NCBI RefSeq assembly: GCF_017798165.1
Contig: NZ_CP059068.1
Coordinates: forward strand, 1,364,001-1,428,000
DNA length: 64,000 bases
Direction of reading: 5' to 3'
From: Rhodoferax sp. AJA081-3
Lineage (GTDB): Bacteria; Pseudomonadota; Gammaproteobacteria; Burkholderiales; Burkholderiaceae_C
Position numbers and translations under genes: made by a program. The notes below the pieces were generated by a model. That model ran no database searches and was not told the DNA's origin. It saw nothing but the letters and a program-made list of their open reading frames with translations. Shown piece by piece: positions 49,323 to 58,523 of this stretch; position 1 is the first letter of the stretch, and each line of letters begins with the position of its first letter.

Positions 49323-49996
49323 TGGCCCAGTCCGCACCAGCCAACGCGCCCTATCCTGTTCTGTATTCGTTCAGGCGCTGCCCCTACGCCATGCGTGCGC
49401 GGCTGGCGCTGGTTGCCAGCGGCACGGTCTGTGTATTGCGCGAAGTGGTCCTGGCCGCCAAACCGGCCGCCTTGTTGCAAGCCTCGCCCAAGGGGACGGT
49501 ACCCGTGTTGGTGCTGCCGGATGGCACGGTGCTGGAGCAAAGCCTAGGCATCATGCTGTGGGCCCTGCGCCGCAAGGACGTGCAACATTGGCTGCCCACC
49601 CATCCGCAGGAAATGGACGCTGTGCTCCAGCTCATCGCCGCATGCGACGGTGATTTCAAACACAACCTGGACCGCTACAAGTACCCCAACCGGTATGCCC
49701 TGCCCGATGGTGCGGGTCACCGTGATGTGGGGGCGCAGTTTCTGCTGATGCTCAACGGACGACTAAGCATCCAACGCCACCTGATGGGCGAACACTTTGG
49801 GTTGGCCGATGCCGCGATTGCCCCCTTTGTACGCCAGTTTGCCCATACCGATCCGGCATGGTTTGCCAACCAGCCCTGGCAAGCCCTGCAGCAATGGCTG
49901 CAGAACTTTGAAGCGTCCCCCCACTTTGCCACAGTGATGGAAAAGTACACCGCGTGGACCGAAGACCAGGCCGTGGTGCTGTTTCCACCTCTTTGA
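49322..49996 (+). CDS. Glutathione S-transferase family protein
   Basis: This 224-residue protein has an N-terminal thioredoxin-like domain with SFRRCPYAMRARLAL (a glutaredoxin-like CPY site, residues about 20-22), the GST cis-Pro segment KGTVPVLVLPDG and EQSLGIMLW. An all-helical C-terminal domain follows (LADAAIAPFVRQFAHTDP, VMEKYTAW). It probably conjugates or reduces with glutathione. The substrate is unknown. It is coupled to trhO. Repeat copy B begins at its stop codon. Confidence 0.85.
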   Translation: MAQSAPANAPYPVLYSFRRCPYAMRARLALVASGTVCVLREVVLAAKPAALLQASPKGTVPVLVLPDGTVLEQSLGIMLWALRRKDVQHWLPTHPQEMDAVLQLIAACDGDFKHNLDRYKYPNRYALPDGAGHRDVGAQFLLMLNGRLSIQRHLMGEHFGLADAAIAPFVRQFAHTDPAWFANQPWQALQQWLQNFEASPHFATVMEKYTAWTEDQAVVLFPPL

Positions 49997-50051
49997 TACT
50001 ATAGTTTTGATAGCTATACAGTCATATTTTACGGGGGCTAGAGGCACATTT
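49992..50051 (+). repeat. Interspersed GGGGGCTAGAGG repeat, copy B
   Basis: It contains TTTTGATAGCTATACAG and ACGGGGGCTAGAGGCACATT and overlaps the GST stop codon (49994-49996). The same plus-strand orientation and the TGATAGCTATAC core match copy A. Confidence 0.75.
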
Positions 50052-50151
50052 TGCTTTGATCCATGTGGTGAAACGGTGTTTTTTTAGCACCCCACAACCA
50101 ACCCAGCCCCCCTTCGCCAAGGCCCTGCGTTGGATCGGTTACTATTCAGCC

Positions 50152-50205
50152 ATGAACACATTTGCACTAGTGCTACTACTAATCCCCTCCGGGCGGAGAC
50201 GGTAG
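50152..50205 (+). CDS. leuL: Leucine leader peptide of leuA
   Basis: ATG 50152 opens a 17-residue frame, MNTFALVLLLIPSGRRR, ending at TAG 50203-50205. It has four CTA leucine codons (one, a Val, then three in a row), a rare leucine codon in GC-rich genomes, so ribosome stalling at low charged tRNA-Leu is expected. It is too short for standard gene finding. Together with the hairpins downstream, it forms an attenuator for leuA. Confidence 0.8.
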   Translation: MNTFALVLLLIPSGRRR

Positions 50206-50228
50206 CGCACGCGTATAGCGCAAGTCAC

Positions 50229-50261
50229 ACGGCCCGTAGCTACCAGCAACGGGCCGTTTTT
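50229..50261 (+). terminator. leuA attenuator terminator
   Basis: ACGGCCCGT (50229-50237) pairs perfectly with ACGGGCCGT (50249-50257), and T runs to 50261. Competing pairs are GGTAGC (50201-50206, at the leader stop) with GCTACC (50239-50244), and ACCAGCAAC (50242-50250) with GTTGCTGGT (50268-50276). Confidence 0.8.
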
Positions 50262-50303
50262 CATTGGGTTGCTGGTTCTTGTTTTTACTCAGGAGACCCC
50301 AGC

Positions 50304-51995
50304 ATGTTGCAAGATCCCAGCCGCAAGTACCCCGCCTTCCAGCCTATTGGCTTGACCGACCGCACCTGGCCCAACGCCGTGCTGGCGCAAGCCCCCATCT
50401 GGCTCAGCACCGACCTGCGCGATGGCAACCAGGCACTGATCGAGCCCATGGACATGTCGCGCAAGCTGCGCATGTTTGCCCACTTGCTGGAGATTGGGTT
50501 CAAGGAAATTGAGGTCGGCTTCCCTGCCGCCTCACAAATCGAATTCGATTTTGTGCGCCACCTGATCACACACAACCTGATTCCTGACGACGTGACCATC
50601 CAGGTCATGACCCCCGCCAAGGACGCTTTGATCCGCCGCACCATGGAAGCCGTGGTGGGCGCCCGGCGCGCCATCGTCCACGTGTACAACGCCACATCAC
50701 CCGTGATGCGCAAGGTTGTGCTGGGCATGGACGAGGACCAGATTGTGGAGCTGGCGACCAGCCATGCCAAACTGATCCAGGACCTGGCACGCGAGCAACC
50801 CGGCACCCACTGGACGTTCCAGTATTCGCCCGAGCATTTCTCGGGCACCGAACTGGCATTCTCCAAACGTGTCATCGACGCCGTCACCGCCATCTGGCAG
50901 CCTACGCCCGACCACCCCTGCATCATCAACCTGCCAACCACAGTCGAGCATTCTTCGCCCAATGTGTTTGCCGACATGATCGAGTGGATGCACCGCAATC
51001 TCGCACGACGCGACAGCGTGGTGCTGTCGGTGCACCCGCACAACGACCGCGGCACCGGTGTGGCTGCGGCCGAACTGGCGATGATGGCCGGCGCCCAACG
51101 TGTGGAAGGCTGTTTGTTTGGCAATGGTGAACGCACAGGCAATGTGGACATCGTGACCATCGCACTCAACCTCTACACCCAGGGCGTGTCCCCCCAACTG
51201 GACTTCTCGCAGATCGACGAAGTTCGCCGCATGGTGGAGCACTGCAACCAGTTGCCGGTGCACCCACGCCACCCCTATGTGGGCGAGCTGGTCTACACCT
51301 CGTTCTCGGGCACCCACCAGGACGCGATCAAAAAGGCGTTTGCCTTGCGCGCCGGTGCGGCGCCGGACGATGCCTGGGCCATTCCCTACCTGCCGGTGGA
51401 CCCGATGGACTTGGGACGCAGCTACGAGGCCGTGATCCGTGTGAACAGCCAGTCGGGCAAGGGCGGCATTTCGTACTTGTTGGAAACCGAATACGGACTG
51501 GAATTGCCACGCCGCCTGCAGATCGAATTCAGCCAGGTGGTGCAAGCCGTCATGGATACCGAGGGCAAGGAATTGAGCGCGCAGGATTTGTGGGAGCTGT
51601 TCCAGCGCGAATACGGCACGACACATATCACCAATCCGGTGGTCGAACAAACCGCGTCCGGCGATGGCGTGGCGCTGACGGCGCTGTTGGGTGGACAGCC
51701 GATACACGGAATGGGTGCGGGACCTATCGAGGCTTTTGTCAACGCGGTCAATGCGGACTCCGGCACCAAGGTCCGCGTGCTGGACTACCACGAACACGCT
51801 CTGGGGGCCGGCGCCAACGCACGGGCTGTTGCCTACCTGGAGCTGCGCATCAATGAACAACACACCGTGTTTGGCGTGGGTATGGACGCCAATATCGTGT
51901 CCGCGTCGCTGAAAGCGATTGTGAGTGGCCTGCAGCGGGGTCAAACGCGTGGAATGGCCGGTGCTGCGCAGGCGGATCTGGCTGCAGCCAGTTGA
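50304..51995 (+). CDS. leuA: 2-isopropylmalate synthase, type 2
   Basis: This 563-residue first enzyme of leucine synthesis condenses acetyl-CoA with 2-oxoisovalerate. The TIM-barrel has STDLRDGNQALIEPMDM at the active site, the metal-binding HPHNDRGTGVAAAELAMMAGAQRVEGCLFGNGERTGN, and the C-terminal regulatory domain ends near residue 540. The length and motifs match the longer LeuA2 type of Actinobacteria and Burkholderiales rather than E. coli LeuA. ATG 50304 follows CAGGAGACCCC. The upstream leader peptide and attenuator (50152-50276) suggest control by leucine supply. No other leu gene is nearby. Confidence 0.94.
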   Translation: MLQDPSRKYPAFQPIGLTDRTWPNAVLAQAPIWLSTDLRDGNQALIEPMDMSRKLRMFAHLLEIGFKEIEVGFPAASQIEFDFVRHLITHNLIPDDVTIQVMTPAKDALIRRTMEAVVGARRAIVHVYNATSPVMRKVVLGMDEDQIVELATSHAKLIQDLAREQPGTHWTFQYSPEHFSGTELAFSKRVIDAVTAIWQPTPDHPCIINLPTTVEHSSPNVFADMIEWMHRNLARRDSVVLSVHPHNDRGTGVAAAELAMMAGAQRVEGCLFGNGERTGNVDIVTIALNLYTQGVSPQLDFSQIDEVRRMVEHCNQLPVHPRHPYVGELVYTSFSGTHQDAIKKAFALRAGAAPDDAWAIPYLPVDPMDLGRSYEAVIRVNSQSGKGGISYLLETEYGLELPRRLQIEFSQVVQAVMDTEGKELSAQDLWELFQREYGTTHITNPVVEQTASGDGVALTALLGGQPIHGMGAGPIEAFVNAVNADSGTKVRVLDYHEHALGAGANARAVAYLELRINEQHTVFGVGMDANIVSASLKAIVSGLQRGQTRGMAGAAQADLAAAS

Positions 51996-52042
51996 CGCTT
52001 CTGCGCGTGCTGCACCTGCACTGAAAGAGAAAACCGGTCGGC

Positions 52043-53248
52043 TCAGTTCACACTATCGGCCCAGGCCAGTGCTTCCAGGTGGGCCATGTTGACCTGGTGA
52101 ACGGAGTAGCCCAGGTGCGCAAAGGCCTGGGCAAAAGCCTGTTCGTCGTCGGACTCGCAGGCCACCACCAGATTCAACATGTCGCCAAACTTGCCGCTGC
52201 GGTGCAGCAGCGCATCGCTCACCGCGGGGTCTAGCGCCAGTCGTTCCAGCACGGTGGCCATGGGTGTGCCCAGCATGCGGTCCAATTGAGACAACAGGCC
52301 CACCAGAAATGCCGAGCCGGCCTCGTCTGCCGTCATATTGTGTTGGGCCAACAACTCCATCATGCGCCCGCGCACCACGGCAGACGCGCCCAGCAGGCTG
52401 GTGGTGCTCTGGCTTGCCGATGTCATCAACATGGCAGACCAGCGCGCCAGTTTTTGGTAACCCATCAGCTGCACCACCTGGCGCAATGACGTCACCGTTT
52501 GTTTGAGCCCCATGGCCGCCGAATTGATGATGCGCAGCAGGCTCAGGCCCAAAGCCGCATCCTTCTTCAGGACCAGCTCAACCGCATCGAGCGGCGCTTC
52601 CTTGCGTACCAGGTTAAAAAGCTCCAGCGCCGTCAGTTCACCTGGGGTCAACACCCGGGGTTGCAGCACCTCGGGCACCGAAAACCAGAAGCCCTGGAAA
52701 CGGTCCACCCCTTGGGCTTTGAAGGCTTCAAATTGCGCGGCAGTTTCGATCTTTTCTGCCACCACAATGGCACCGGTGCGAGCCCTGATAGCAGCAATCA
52801 GTGCCGGCAAATTGGGCTCAGTTGCCGGAGACAACTCGATCTTCACAAAATCAGCCAGTTCCTGCCAGGGCTTGTAGACGGGCGCCACCACACTGTGGCG
52901 AAACGACAAACGGAAACCCCGTGCCCGCAAGCCCTCCAGCACAATGGCCGACTCTGCAATCTGCTCCGGCACATGCCCTGGAATCATGGGCACTTCGATG
53001 ACCGTTTTGGCAGGGTCTATGAAATCCCAGTGAGAGCCACCCAACGCCTGGTGCACCGTGTTGATGAACAGATCGCAGTGGGAGATGGAAAAAGGCGCCC
53101 CACTCTCTACCAGGGCATGCAGGGCAAAGGACACATCGCTGGACAAGGAGTGCGACGTGGTTGACTGGGATCGGTTGAACAACTCATACGCCACCACCGT
53201 GCGATGCGCATCGACTATGGGTTGGCGGGCAATGGACAACTGGTCCAT
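52043..53248 (-). CDS. Degenerate EAL-HDOD signalling protein
   Basis: This 401-residue cytoplasmic protein of the YuxH type has an N-terminal EAL-like domain (about 1-205) and a C-terminal HDOD domain (about 210-395; LVRKEAPLDAVELVLKKDAALGLSLLRIINSAAMGL). The EAL signature is changed to YELFNR, and the DDFG motif to SFRHSVV, so it probably does not hydrolyse cyclic-di-GMP and may only bind it. HDOD proteins tend to relay signals, for example in competence, motility or stress. The start is ATG 53248, 3 bases after the stop of a tiny membrane-protein gene, which indicates an operon. Confidence 0.88.
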   Translation of the reverse strand: MDQLSIARQPIVDAHRTVVAYELFNRSQSTTSHSLSSDVSFALHALVESGAPFSISHCDLFINTVHQALGGSHWDFIDPAKTVIEVPMIPGHVPEQIAESAIVLEGLRARGFRLSFRHSVVAPVYKPWQELADFVKIELSPATEPNLPALIAAIRARTGAIVVAEKIETAAQFEAFKAQGVDRFQGFWFSVPEVLQPRVLTPGELTALELFNLVRKEAPLDAVELVLKKDAALGLSLLRIINSAAMGLKQTVTSLRQVVQLMGYQKLARWSAMLMTSASQSTTSLLGASAVVRGRMMELLAQHNMTADEAGSAFLVGLLSQLDRMLGTPMATVLERLALDPAVSDALLHRSGKFGDMLNLVVACESDDEQAFAQAFAHLGYSVHQVNMAHLEALAWADSVN

Positions 53249-53251
53249 GGA

Positions 53252-53392
53252 TCAACCCAGGATGCGCACCAACCCATAGATGGCCAGCGCTCCCGATACC
53301 ACCATACATCCGTTTTTAGCCGTGCGGCCCCCCACCAAAAGGCCGATGAGATTGCTGGCGAGGATGGCGCCCAGGATGTAGCTAGTTTTCAT
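53252..53392 (-). CDS. Tiny hydrophobic protein upstream of the EAL-HDOD gene
   Basis: This frame of 46 residues (MKTSYILGAILASNLIGLLV...) is mostly hydrophobic, with one or two short membrane segments and a central basic GGRTAKNG turn. I do not recognise it. A CATCGGGG sequence lies just before ATG 53392. Its stop is 3 bases from the EAL-HDOD start, so co-expression is likely. A longer frame to 53521 exists but looks non-coding upstream. Confidence 0.45.
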   Translation of the reverse strand: MKTSYILGAILASNLIGLLVGGRTAKNGCMVVSGALAIYGLVRILG

Positions 53393-53475
53393 ACCCCGAT
53401 GGTAAAGCAAGCCTGCACCGGACCCGCGGCCCGGAATGGTTGAAAATAGGCAACCATTACCGACCGGACACCCCC

Positions 53476-54066
53476 TTGAAGCACCACATCGAAACCAGCC
53501 TGCGCGAAGCCCAGACATCACTGGACGCCCTTCTGGCCAACCCCAACGCCCTGGCCACCATCGAACAGGCCGCGGCCACCTTGATTGCAGTCTTCACCGC
53601 CAAGGGCCGCGTCTACGCCTGTGGCAACGGCGGCTCCATGTGTGACGCCATGCACTTTGCCGAAGAGCTGACTGGCCGTTACCGCAAGGACCGCGCAGCG
53701 CTGCCCGCCACCGCCATCAGCGACGCCGGGCACCTGACCTGTGTGGGCAACGACCTGGGTTACGACCAGGTTTTCTCGCGCTACATCGAAGCCCATGGCC
53801 GACCCGGCGATTGCCTGGTGGCCCTGAGCACCAGCGGCACCAGCAAAAACATTGTGCGGGCTGCGCAGGCGGCGCAAGCACAAGGCATGCAGGTCATTGT
53901 GCTCAGTGGCCGCGCCAGTGCAGCGCTGGAGGCCTTGAGCACGGTCTATGTGTGTACACCCGGTGGCAGTTTTGCCGACCGCGTGCAAGAGCTGCACATC
54001 AAGGTCTTGCACATTCTGATCGAGTTGGTAGAGCGCCACTTTTACCCCGAGAACTACCAGGAGTAA
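53476..54066 (+). CDS. gmhA: Phosphoheptose isomerase, SIS domain
   Basis: This enzyme of about 196 residues converts sedoheptulose 7-phosphate to D-glycero-D-manno-heptose 7-phosphate for lipopolysaccharide core. It has the SIS fold with VYACGNGGSMCDAMHFAEELTGRYR and STSGTSKNI. The catalytic Glu (in HFAEELTG) and His (in QELHIKVLHIL) of E. coli GmhA are both present, which separates it from DiaA. The start is uncertain: TTG 53476 (MKHHIETSL) best matches the family N-terminus, and TTG 53440 is an alternative. No other heptose gene is nearby. Confidence 0.88.
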   Translation: MKHHIETSLREAQTSLDALLANPNALATIEQAAATLIAVFTAKGRVYACGNGGSMCDAMHFAEELTGRYRKDRAALPATAISDAGHLTCVGNDLGYDQVFSRYIEAHGRPGDCLVALSTSGTSKNIVRAAQAAQAQGMQVIVLSGRASAALEALSTVYVCTPGGSFADRVQELHIKVLHILIELVERHFYPENYQE

Positions 54067-54073
54067 GCCTGTG

Positions 54074-54955
54074 ATGGACCTTGAGACACTTCTGAAAGCC
54101 GCCTGGAACGACCACGCCGACGACCCGCAAGCGGTGGCCGATCGGCTGGTCGCCAACGGCCACCAGGTTGCAACGTCCGCACAGGTCGCACCCTTTGTGC
54201 GTCTCTTGGTCCATGTGTATGGCGAACACCTGGGGCAATGGCAACGGGGTGCAGATGCCATCAACACGCTGCGCCAGCAACTGGCGTTTGCACCCGATGA
54301 GACCGCCACTGCCGCGCTGCAAAAAGCGGTTGCAACCCTGCGTTATGCCGGTGGTGACGCGGCGGCCCTGGATGGCCTTGACGGACCGCAACGTGTGTCG
54401 GCACTGGCCACCGCGGCATCGGCCTTGTTGGGCCGCCAAGCGTCGACCCTTGCCATTGTTGCGTTTACCGAGGCACTGCGGATTGCAGAACGGGGTTTGC
54501 CAGCGGGTTCCCCCACCCTGCGCGATCTGGCAGTGACCAGCAACAACCTGGCGGCGACATGGGGGGAAAAACCCCACCGCCAGCCCAACGAAACCACCGC
54601 CATGCTGCTGGCGGCCCATGCCGCATTGAAATACTGGAAGCTGGCCGGCACGTGGCTGGAAGAAGAACGCGCCGAGTACCGGCTGGCGCGCAGCCTGCTG
54701 CAGGCCGGGCAGGCCGATGCCGCAATGGACCCTGCACAGCGTTGTGTGGACGTGTGTATGCGCAATGGTGCACCGGCATTCGAGCTGTTTTTTGCGTATG
54801 CCGTGTTGGGCATGGCACAGCGCGCCGCGGGCCAGACGGACGCCTTTCACCGCAGCCATGCGGCGGCACTGGCGCAATGGCAACAGGTACCCGAGGAAGA
54901 CCGTGCCTGGTGTCAGGACGACCTGGCCGCACTCGGCAGCCCCACGGCCATCTAG
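54074..54955 (+). CDS. Uncharacterised TPR-like helical protein
   Basis: I do not recognise this 293-residue protein. Helical pairs rich in Ala and Leu (TAASALLGRQASTLAIVAFTEALRIAERG, RLARSLLQAGQADAAMDPAQRCVDVC, FFAYAVLGMAQRAAGQTDAF) resemble tetratricopeptide repeats, especially from about 110 onward. There is no signal peptide or membrane helix. It starts at ATG 54074 (a GTG lies 3 bases earlier), 8 bases after the gmhA stop, so it is probably co-transcribed with gmhA. A scaffold role is inferred from the fold only. Confidence 0.65.
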   Translation: MDLETLLKAAWNDHADDPQAVADRLVANGHQVATSAQVAPFVRLLVHVYGEHLGQWQRGADAINTLRQQLAFAPDETATAALQKAVATLRYAGGDAAALDGLDGPQRVSALATAASALLGRQASTLAIVAFTEALRIAERGLPAGSPTLRDLAVTSNNLAATWGEKPHRQPNETTAMLLAAHAALKYWKLAGTWLEEERAEYRLARSLLQAGQADAAMDPAQRCVDVCMRNGAPAFELFFAYAVLGMAQRAAGQTDAFHRSHAAALAQWQQVPEEDRAWCQDDLAALGSPTAI

Positions 54956-55016
54956 GCCTACCACCCACAAGCACGCTTCAGAACTTTATTTTTTTTACCC
55001 TTTGGAAAGACAGTCC

Positions 55017-57788
55017 ATGCCGCACAGCGCCAAGTTCCCGCACGGGGTTATTCCCCGCGTTATCGCCACTGTATTGGCCGCCAGCGCAGCCGCCACGTGG
55101 GCGCAGTCGCCCCCTGCGGTACCCGCCCCACCGGCTTCTGCCGCTTCTGGCCGCTTCGCGGCCACTCCACCATCGGCGGCGGCGAGTGCACCACGCCCCG
55201 ACGCCGCAGCGCCCAAACCGTTTGCAGAGGTCATCAAAGGCGCCAAGATCACACCCGGCTACTTCACGCTGTACCAGAAGGATGAAAAGGTGTGGATCGA
55301 AGTCAAGCCCGAGCAATTTGGCAGCGCGATGTACTTCCAGATCAACTCCACCCGGGGCCTGGGCCAAAGCAGGATTCATTCCAATTCGATGCTGCGTGGC
55401 CACCTGGTGGAGTTCCACAAGCTGGGCAATACCGTGCAGCTGATCGCCAAAAACCACAGCTTTACCGCCAAGGCCGGCACCCCGATTGCCACCGCCGTGC
55501 GGGAGAGTTTTACCGACAGCATCCTGGCCGTCACCACCGCAGCCAGCGCCCCGCACCCGGAGCGCAAGTCCATACTGATCGACGCCAATGCACTGCTGCT
55601 GGCAGACCTGCCGGGTATGTCCACCCAACTGGAAGCGACCTTTCGCATACCCTACGCTTACGACGCCCGCAACTCGGGCTTTGTCACAGTGCAGTCCACC
55701 GAAGACATGAGCACCTTCAACGTGACGGCCCACTATGCAGTGCCCAAGCTGCCGGTGCCACCGCTGGTGCCTTCTCCTGCCCCTACACCACCGCCCCCGT
55801 CCAACTTGCCGGACAACCGCAGCATGCTATTGGGGTTCTATTACTCCCTGTCCAAGCTGCCAGACACACCCATGGCCAGCCGCGCCGCAGACAGCCGCGT
55901 AGGCCACTTTGTGACCCGCCAATGGGATTTCACCGACGACATGAGGGCCTTCCCGCGCAAGTACCTGGTGAACCGCTGGCGCATGGAGAAAAAGGACCCG
56001 GCCGCGCCCCTGTCCGAACCGGTACAACCCATCGTCTACTGGCTGGACAAAAACATCCCGCTGAAGTACCGCGCCAAGGTGGCCGAGGGTGTGCTGGAAT
56101 GGAACAAGGCCTTCGAGAAAATTGGTTTTACCCATGCCATCCAGGTCCGGCAGCAGGCCGATGACGCCACGTTTGACAACAACGATACACGCCACGCCTC
56201 TGTGCGCTGGTATGTGGACACCAGCGACGGCGCACTGGCCAGCGGCCCCAGCCGAACCGATCCGCGCACCGGCGAAATTCTGGACGCCGACATCTCCTTC
56301 TCCGATGGCTGGACCCGCCTGCCACGCCGCCGCGCGGTGGAGCAGCTGCAAAGCGTGGCGCAAGGCAACAACCACAGCCACAGCCATGCGGGACAGCACT
56401 CGGCTGACGAGATTCTGCGTGGCCTGTCGCGCGGTGAGTTGCCCCAGCTGTGCGAGTATGAACACAACGCCATGCAGGAAGCCGGTTTTGCACTGGACCT
56501 GTTGGCCGCGCGTGGAGACATAGACCCCGACAGCCCGGAGGCAGAAGCCATTGTTCTGGAGCAGCTCAAGGACGTAGTGACACACGAGGTAGGCCACACG
56601 CTGGGCCTGACACACAATTTCCGCGCCTCCACCATCTACACGCTGGAGCAGTTGGAAAACAAGTCTTTCACAGCGGTGAATGGCCTCTCGGGCTCCGTGA
56701 TGGAGTACAACGCCCTGAACATTGCGCCCCAAGGCAAAAAGCAGGGCCAATACGCCCAGAGCACCTTGGGCCCCTATGACTATTGGGCAATTGAATACGC
56801 CTACAAACCCCTGGATGCCGCCACCGAGTCCAAGGTACTGCAGGCCATTGCGGGCCGCTCCAATGAACCCTTGCTGGCTTTTGCCAACGACCTGGATGCC
56901 GGCTTGGGCAATGTCGAAGGCATGGACCCCGAGGTCACCCGCCGCGACCTGGGTGCTGACCCGCTGGCCTTTGCACAGCGCCGCATGCAGCTGTCGCAAG
57001 AACTGTGGACACGACTGCAGACCCGCAGGCTCAAGCCCGGCGAACAATACGATGTGCTGCTGCGCAACTTTGTCAGCGCCAACGCGCAGCTGGACCTGGC
57101 CGCCACCGTGGCCTCCAAATATGTGGGTGGTGTTGTGCATTTGCGCGACCATGCGGATACCGGACGCGTGCCGCTGAACCCCGTGCCAGCAGCCACACAG
57201 CGCAAGGCCCTGGGGCTGATCACCGATGGTCTGTTCCGCTCCAATAGTTTTGCCTTCAAGCCCGAGTTTGTGGCCCGCCTGGTCCCCAACCAGTTTGACC
57301 GTTGGTTTGCCGGCTTGGGTGGAAGCAGCCTGGCCGCTACGGTAAACCCCGACGCCAGTATCAGCGGCGCGGTGTTGGCCTTGCAGCGTGCCTCACTGGA
57401 CCGCCTGTTGGCCGACAGCGTGGCGGCGCGTATTCTGGATGCACCCAGCAAAATGGCCCAGCCCCAAAAGGCACTGCAGTTGTCCGAGTTGTATGACACC
57501 TTGCAAAACGCCATCTGGAGCGAATTGCAAAGCGGCTCTGACATAGACGCCATGCGCCGCAATCTGCAGCGCGAGCACCTGCGCCGAGTGGTCAATGCCC
57601 TGATACGCCCCGCGGCCACCACACCGGCGGACGCCAAGAGCCTCATGCGTGCCAATGCGCAGCAGTTGCAGCAGCACATCCGAGCTGCACTGGGCAAACC
57701 CGCGACCAAGGTGACCCGTGCACATTTGTTGGAGAGCCTGGACCTGTTAACCGAAGCCCTGAAAGCACCGCTGCAACGCGCGGTGTAA
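55017..57788 (+). CDS. Secreted zinc metalloprotease (DUF5117/DUF5118 type)
   Basis: This 923-residue exported protein has a signal peptide ending near TWA-QS and an Ala/Pro-rich spacer. A beta-rich N-terminal part (about 75-250) follows, then a metzincin-like catalytic domain with HEVGHTLGLTHNF (about residues 524-536), where His, Glu and His bind and activate zinc and a third His completes the set. A Met-turn-like SVMEYN lies downstream. The remaining 350 residues are helical, of unknown role. I start at ATG 55017; a longer frame exists but overlaps the TPR gene. No U-run terminator is obvious after it. Confidence 0.88.
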   Translation: MPHSAKFPHGVIPRVIATVLAASAAATWAQSPPAVPAPPASAASGRFAATPPSAAASAPRPDAAAPKPFAEVIKGAKITPGYFTLYQKDEKVWIEVKPEQFGSAMYFQINSTRGLGQSRIHSNSMLRGHLVEFHKLGNTVQLIAKNHSFTAKAGTPIATAVRESFTDSILAVTTAASAPHPERKSILIDANALLLADLPGMSTQLEATFRIPYAYDARNSGFVTVQSTEDMSTFNVTAHYAVPKLPVPPLVPSPAPTPPPPSNLPDNRSMLLGFYYSLSKLPDTPMASRAADSRVGHFVTRQWDFTDDMRAFPRKYLVNRWRMEKKDPAAPLSEPVQPIVYWLDKNIPLKYRAKVAEGVLEWNKAFEKIGFTHAIQVRQQADDATFDNNDTRHASVRWYVDTSDGALASGPSRTDPRTGEILDADISFSDGWTRLPRRRAVEQLQSVAQGNNHSHSHAGQHSADEILRGLSRGELPQLCEYEHNAMQEAGFALDLLAARGDIDPDSPEAEAIVLEQLKDVVTHEVGHTLGLTHNFRASTIYTLEQLENKSFTAVNGLSGSVMEYNALNIAPQGKKQGQYAQSTLGPYDYWAIEYAYKPLDAATESKVLQAIAGRSNEPLLAFANDLDAGLGNVEGMDPEVTRRDLGADPLAFAQRRMQLSQELWTRLQTRRLKPGEQYDVLLRNFVSANAQLDLAATVASKYVGGVVHLRDHADTGRVPLNPVPAATQRKALGLITDGLFRSNSFAFKPEFVARLVPNQFDRWFAGLGGSSLAATVNPDASISGAVLALQRASLDRLLADSVAARILDAPSKMAQPQKALQLSELYDTLQNAIWSELQSGSDIDAMRRNLQREHLRRVVNALIRPAATTPADAKSLMRANAQQLQQHIRAALGKPATKVTRAHLLESLDLLTEALKAPLQRAV

Positions 57789-57796
57789 GTGTTGTC

Positions 57797-58402
57797 CTAA
57801 GCGGACTGGCGGCTTTTCCAATAGCGCCAGCCCAACCAGGCGCCGCCTATCAGTAGCAGCCCGAAGATGCCATGCTGGAACTGGCGCAGGATGCCGAACA
57901 TCCAGTCCCAGTTCTGGGCACCAAAGTAGCCCAGGTACACCCAGATCGGCACGCTGATGAGGGCGGCACAACCGTCCATCAGCAACCAGGTCGCAAAGCT
58001 CACCCGGTGGCTCATGCCTGCCGTAAAAAAGACGGGTGTTCGCAGGCCCGGCAAAAAGCGGGCAACAAACATGACCCATTTGCCATATTTGTGAAAAGCG
58101 TCCTGCGCCTTGGCAAACCGTTCCGGAGTAAGTACCCGCCGAAACCCCGGCAGCTTGACGATGCGTGGCCCATACAGGCGGCCCAGTCCGAACATGATGC
58201 CATCGCCAACCAGCACCCCGGCCATGCCTACGGCAAACATGGTGTGTACATCGGCGTGGCCCAGGCCGGCGATGACACCACCGGCCACCAGCGTTACGTC
58301 TTCGGGAATCGGGACTCCAAATCCGCAGATCAGAAGCATCACGAAGACGGCGATGTAGCCATACTCCGTAAAAATCGGCATCAAAGTTTGAAAAACGTCC
58401 AT
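57797..58402 (-). CDS. DedA-family inner-membrane protein
   Basis: This DedA/SNARE-associated membrane protein has about 201 residues. Members help membrane homeostasis and undecaprenyl- or phospholipid flipping. It has the conserved GFGVPIPEDVTLVAGG near the N-terminus and the FVARFLPGLRTPVFFTAGMS motif in the middle (with the functional Arg), plus four to five membrane segments. ATG 58402 gives MDVFQTLM; ATG 58435 adds 11 residues. It is convergent with the metalloprotease gene, with an 8-base gap between the stops. Confidence 0.88.
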   Translation of the reverse strand: MDVFQTLMPIFTEYGYIAVFVMLLICGFGVPIPEDVTLVAGGVIAGLGHADVHTMFAVGMAGVLVGDGIMFGLGRLYGPRIVKLPGFRRVLTPERFAKAQDAFHKYGKWVMFVARFLPGLRTPVFFTAGMSHRVSFATWLLMDGCAALISVPIWVYLGYFGAQNWDWMFGILRQFQHGIFGLLLIGGAWLGWRYWKSRQSA

Positions 58403-58523
58403 GGATCGCAATACCGGCAGGGCCTGTAGACGCATCCAATAGCATCCCCGCAGGACCCAGCGCGGCCCAGTGTAACGCCAGTGGTCTGCACCGTATGAGA
58501 TGCGGCCGCAGGGCCGCGCGGAT

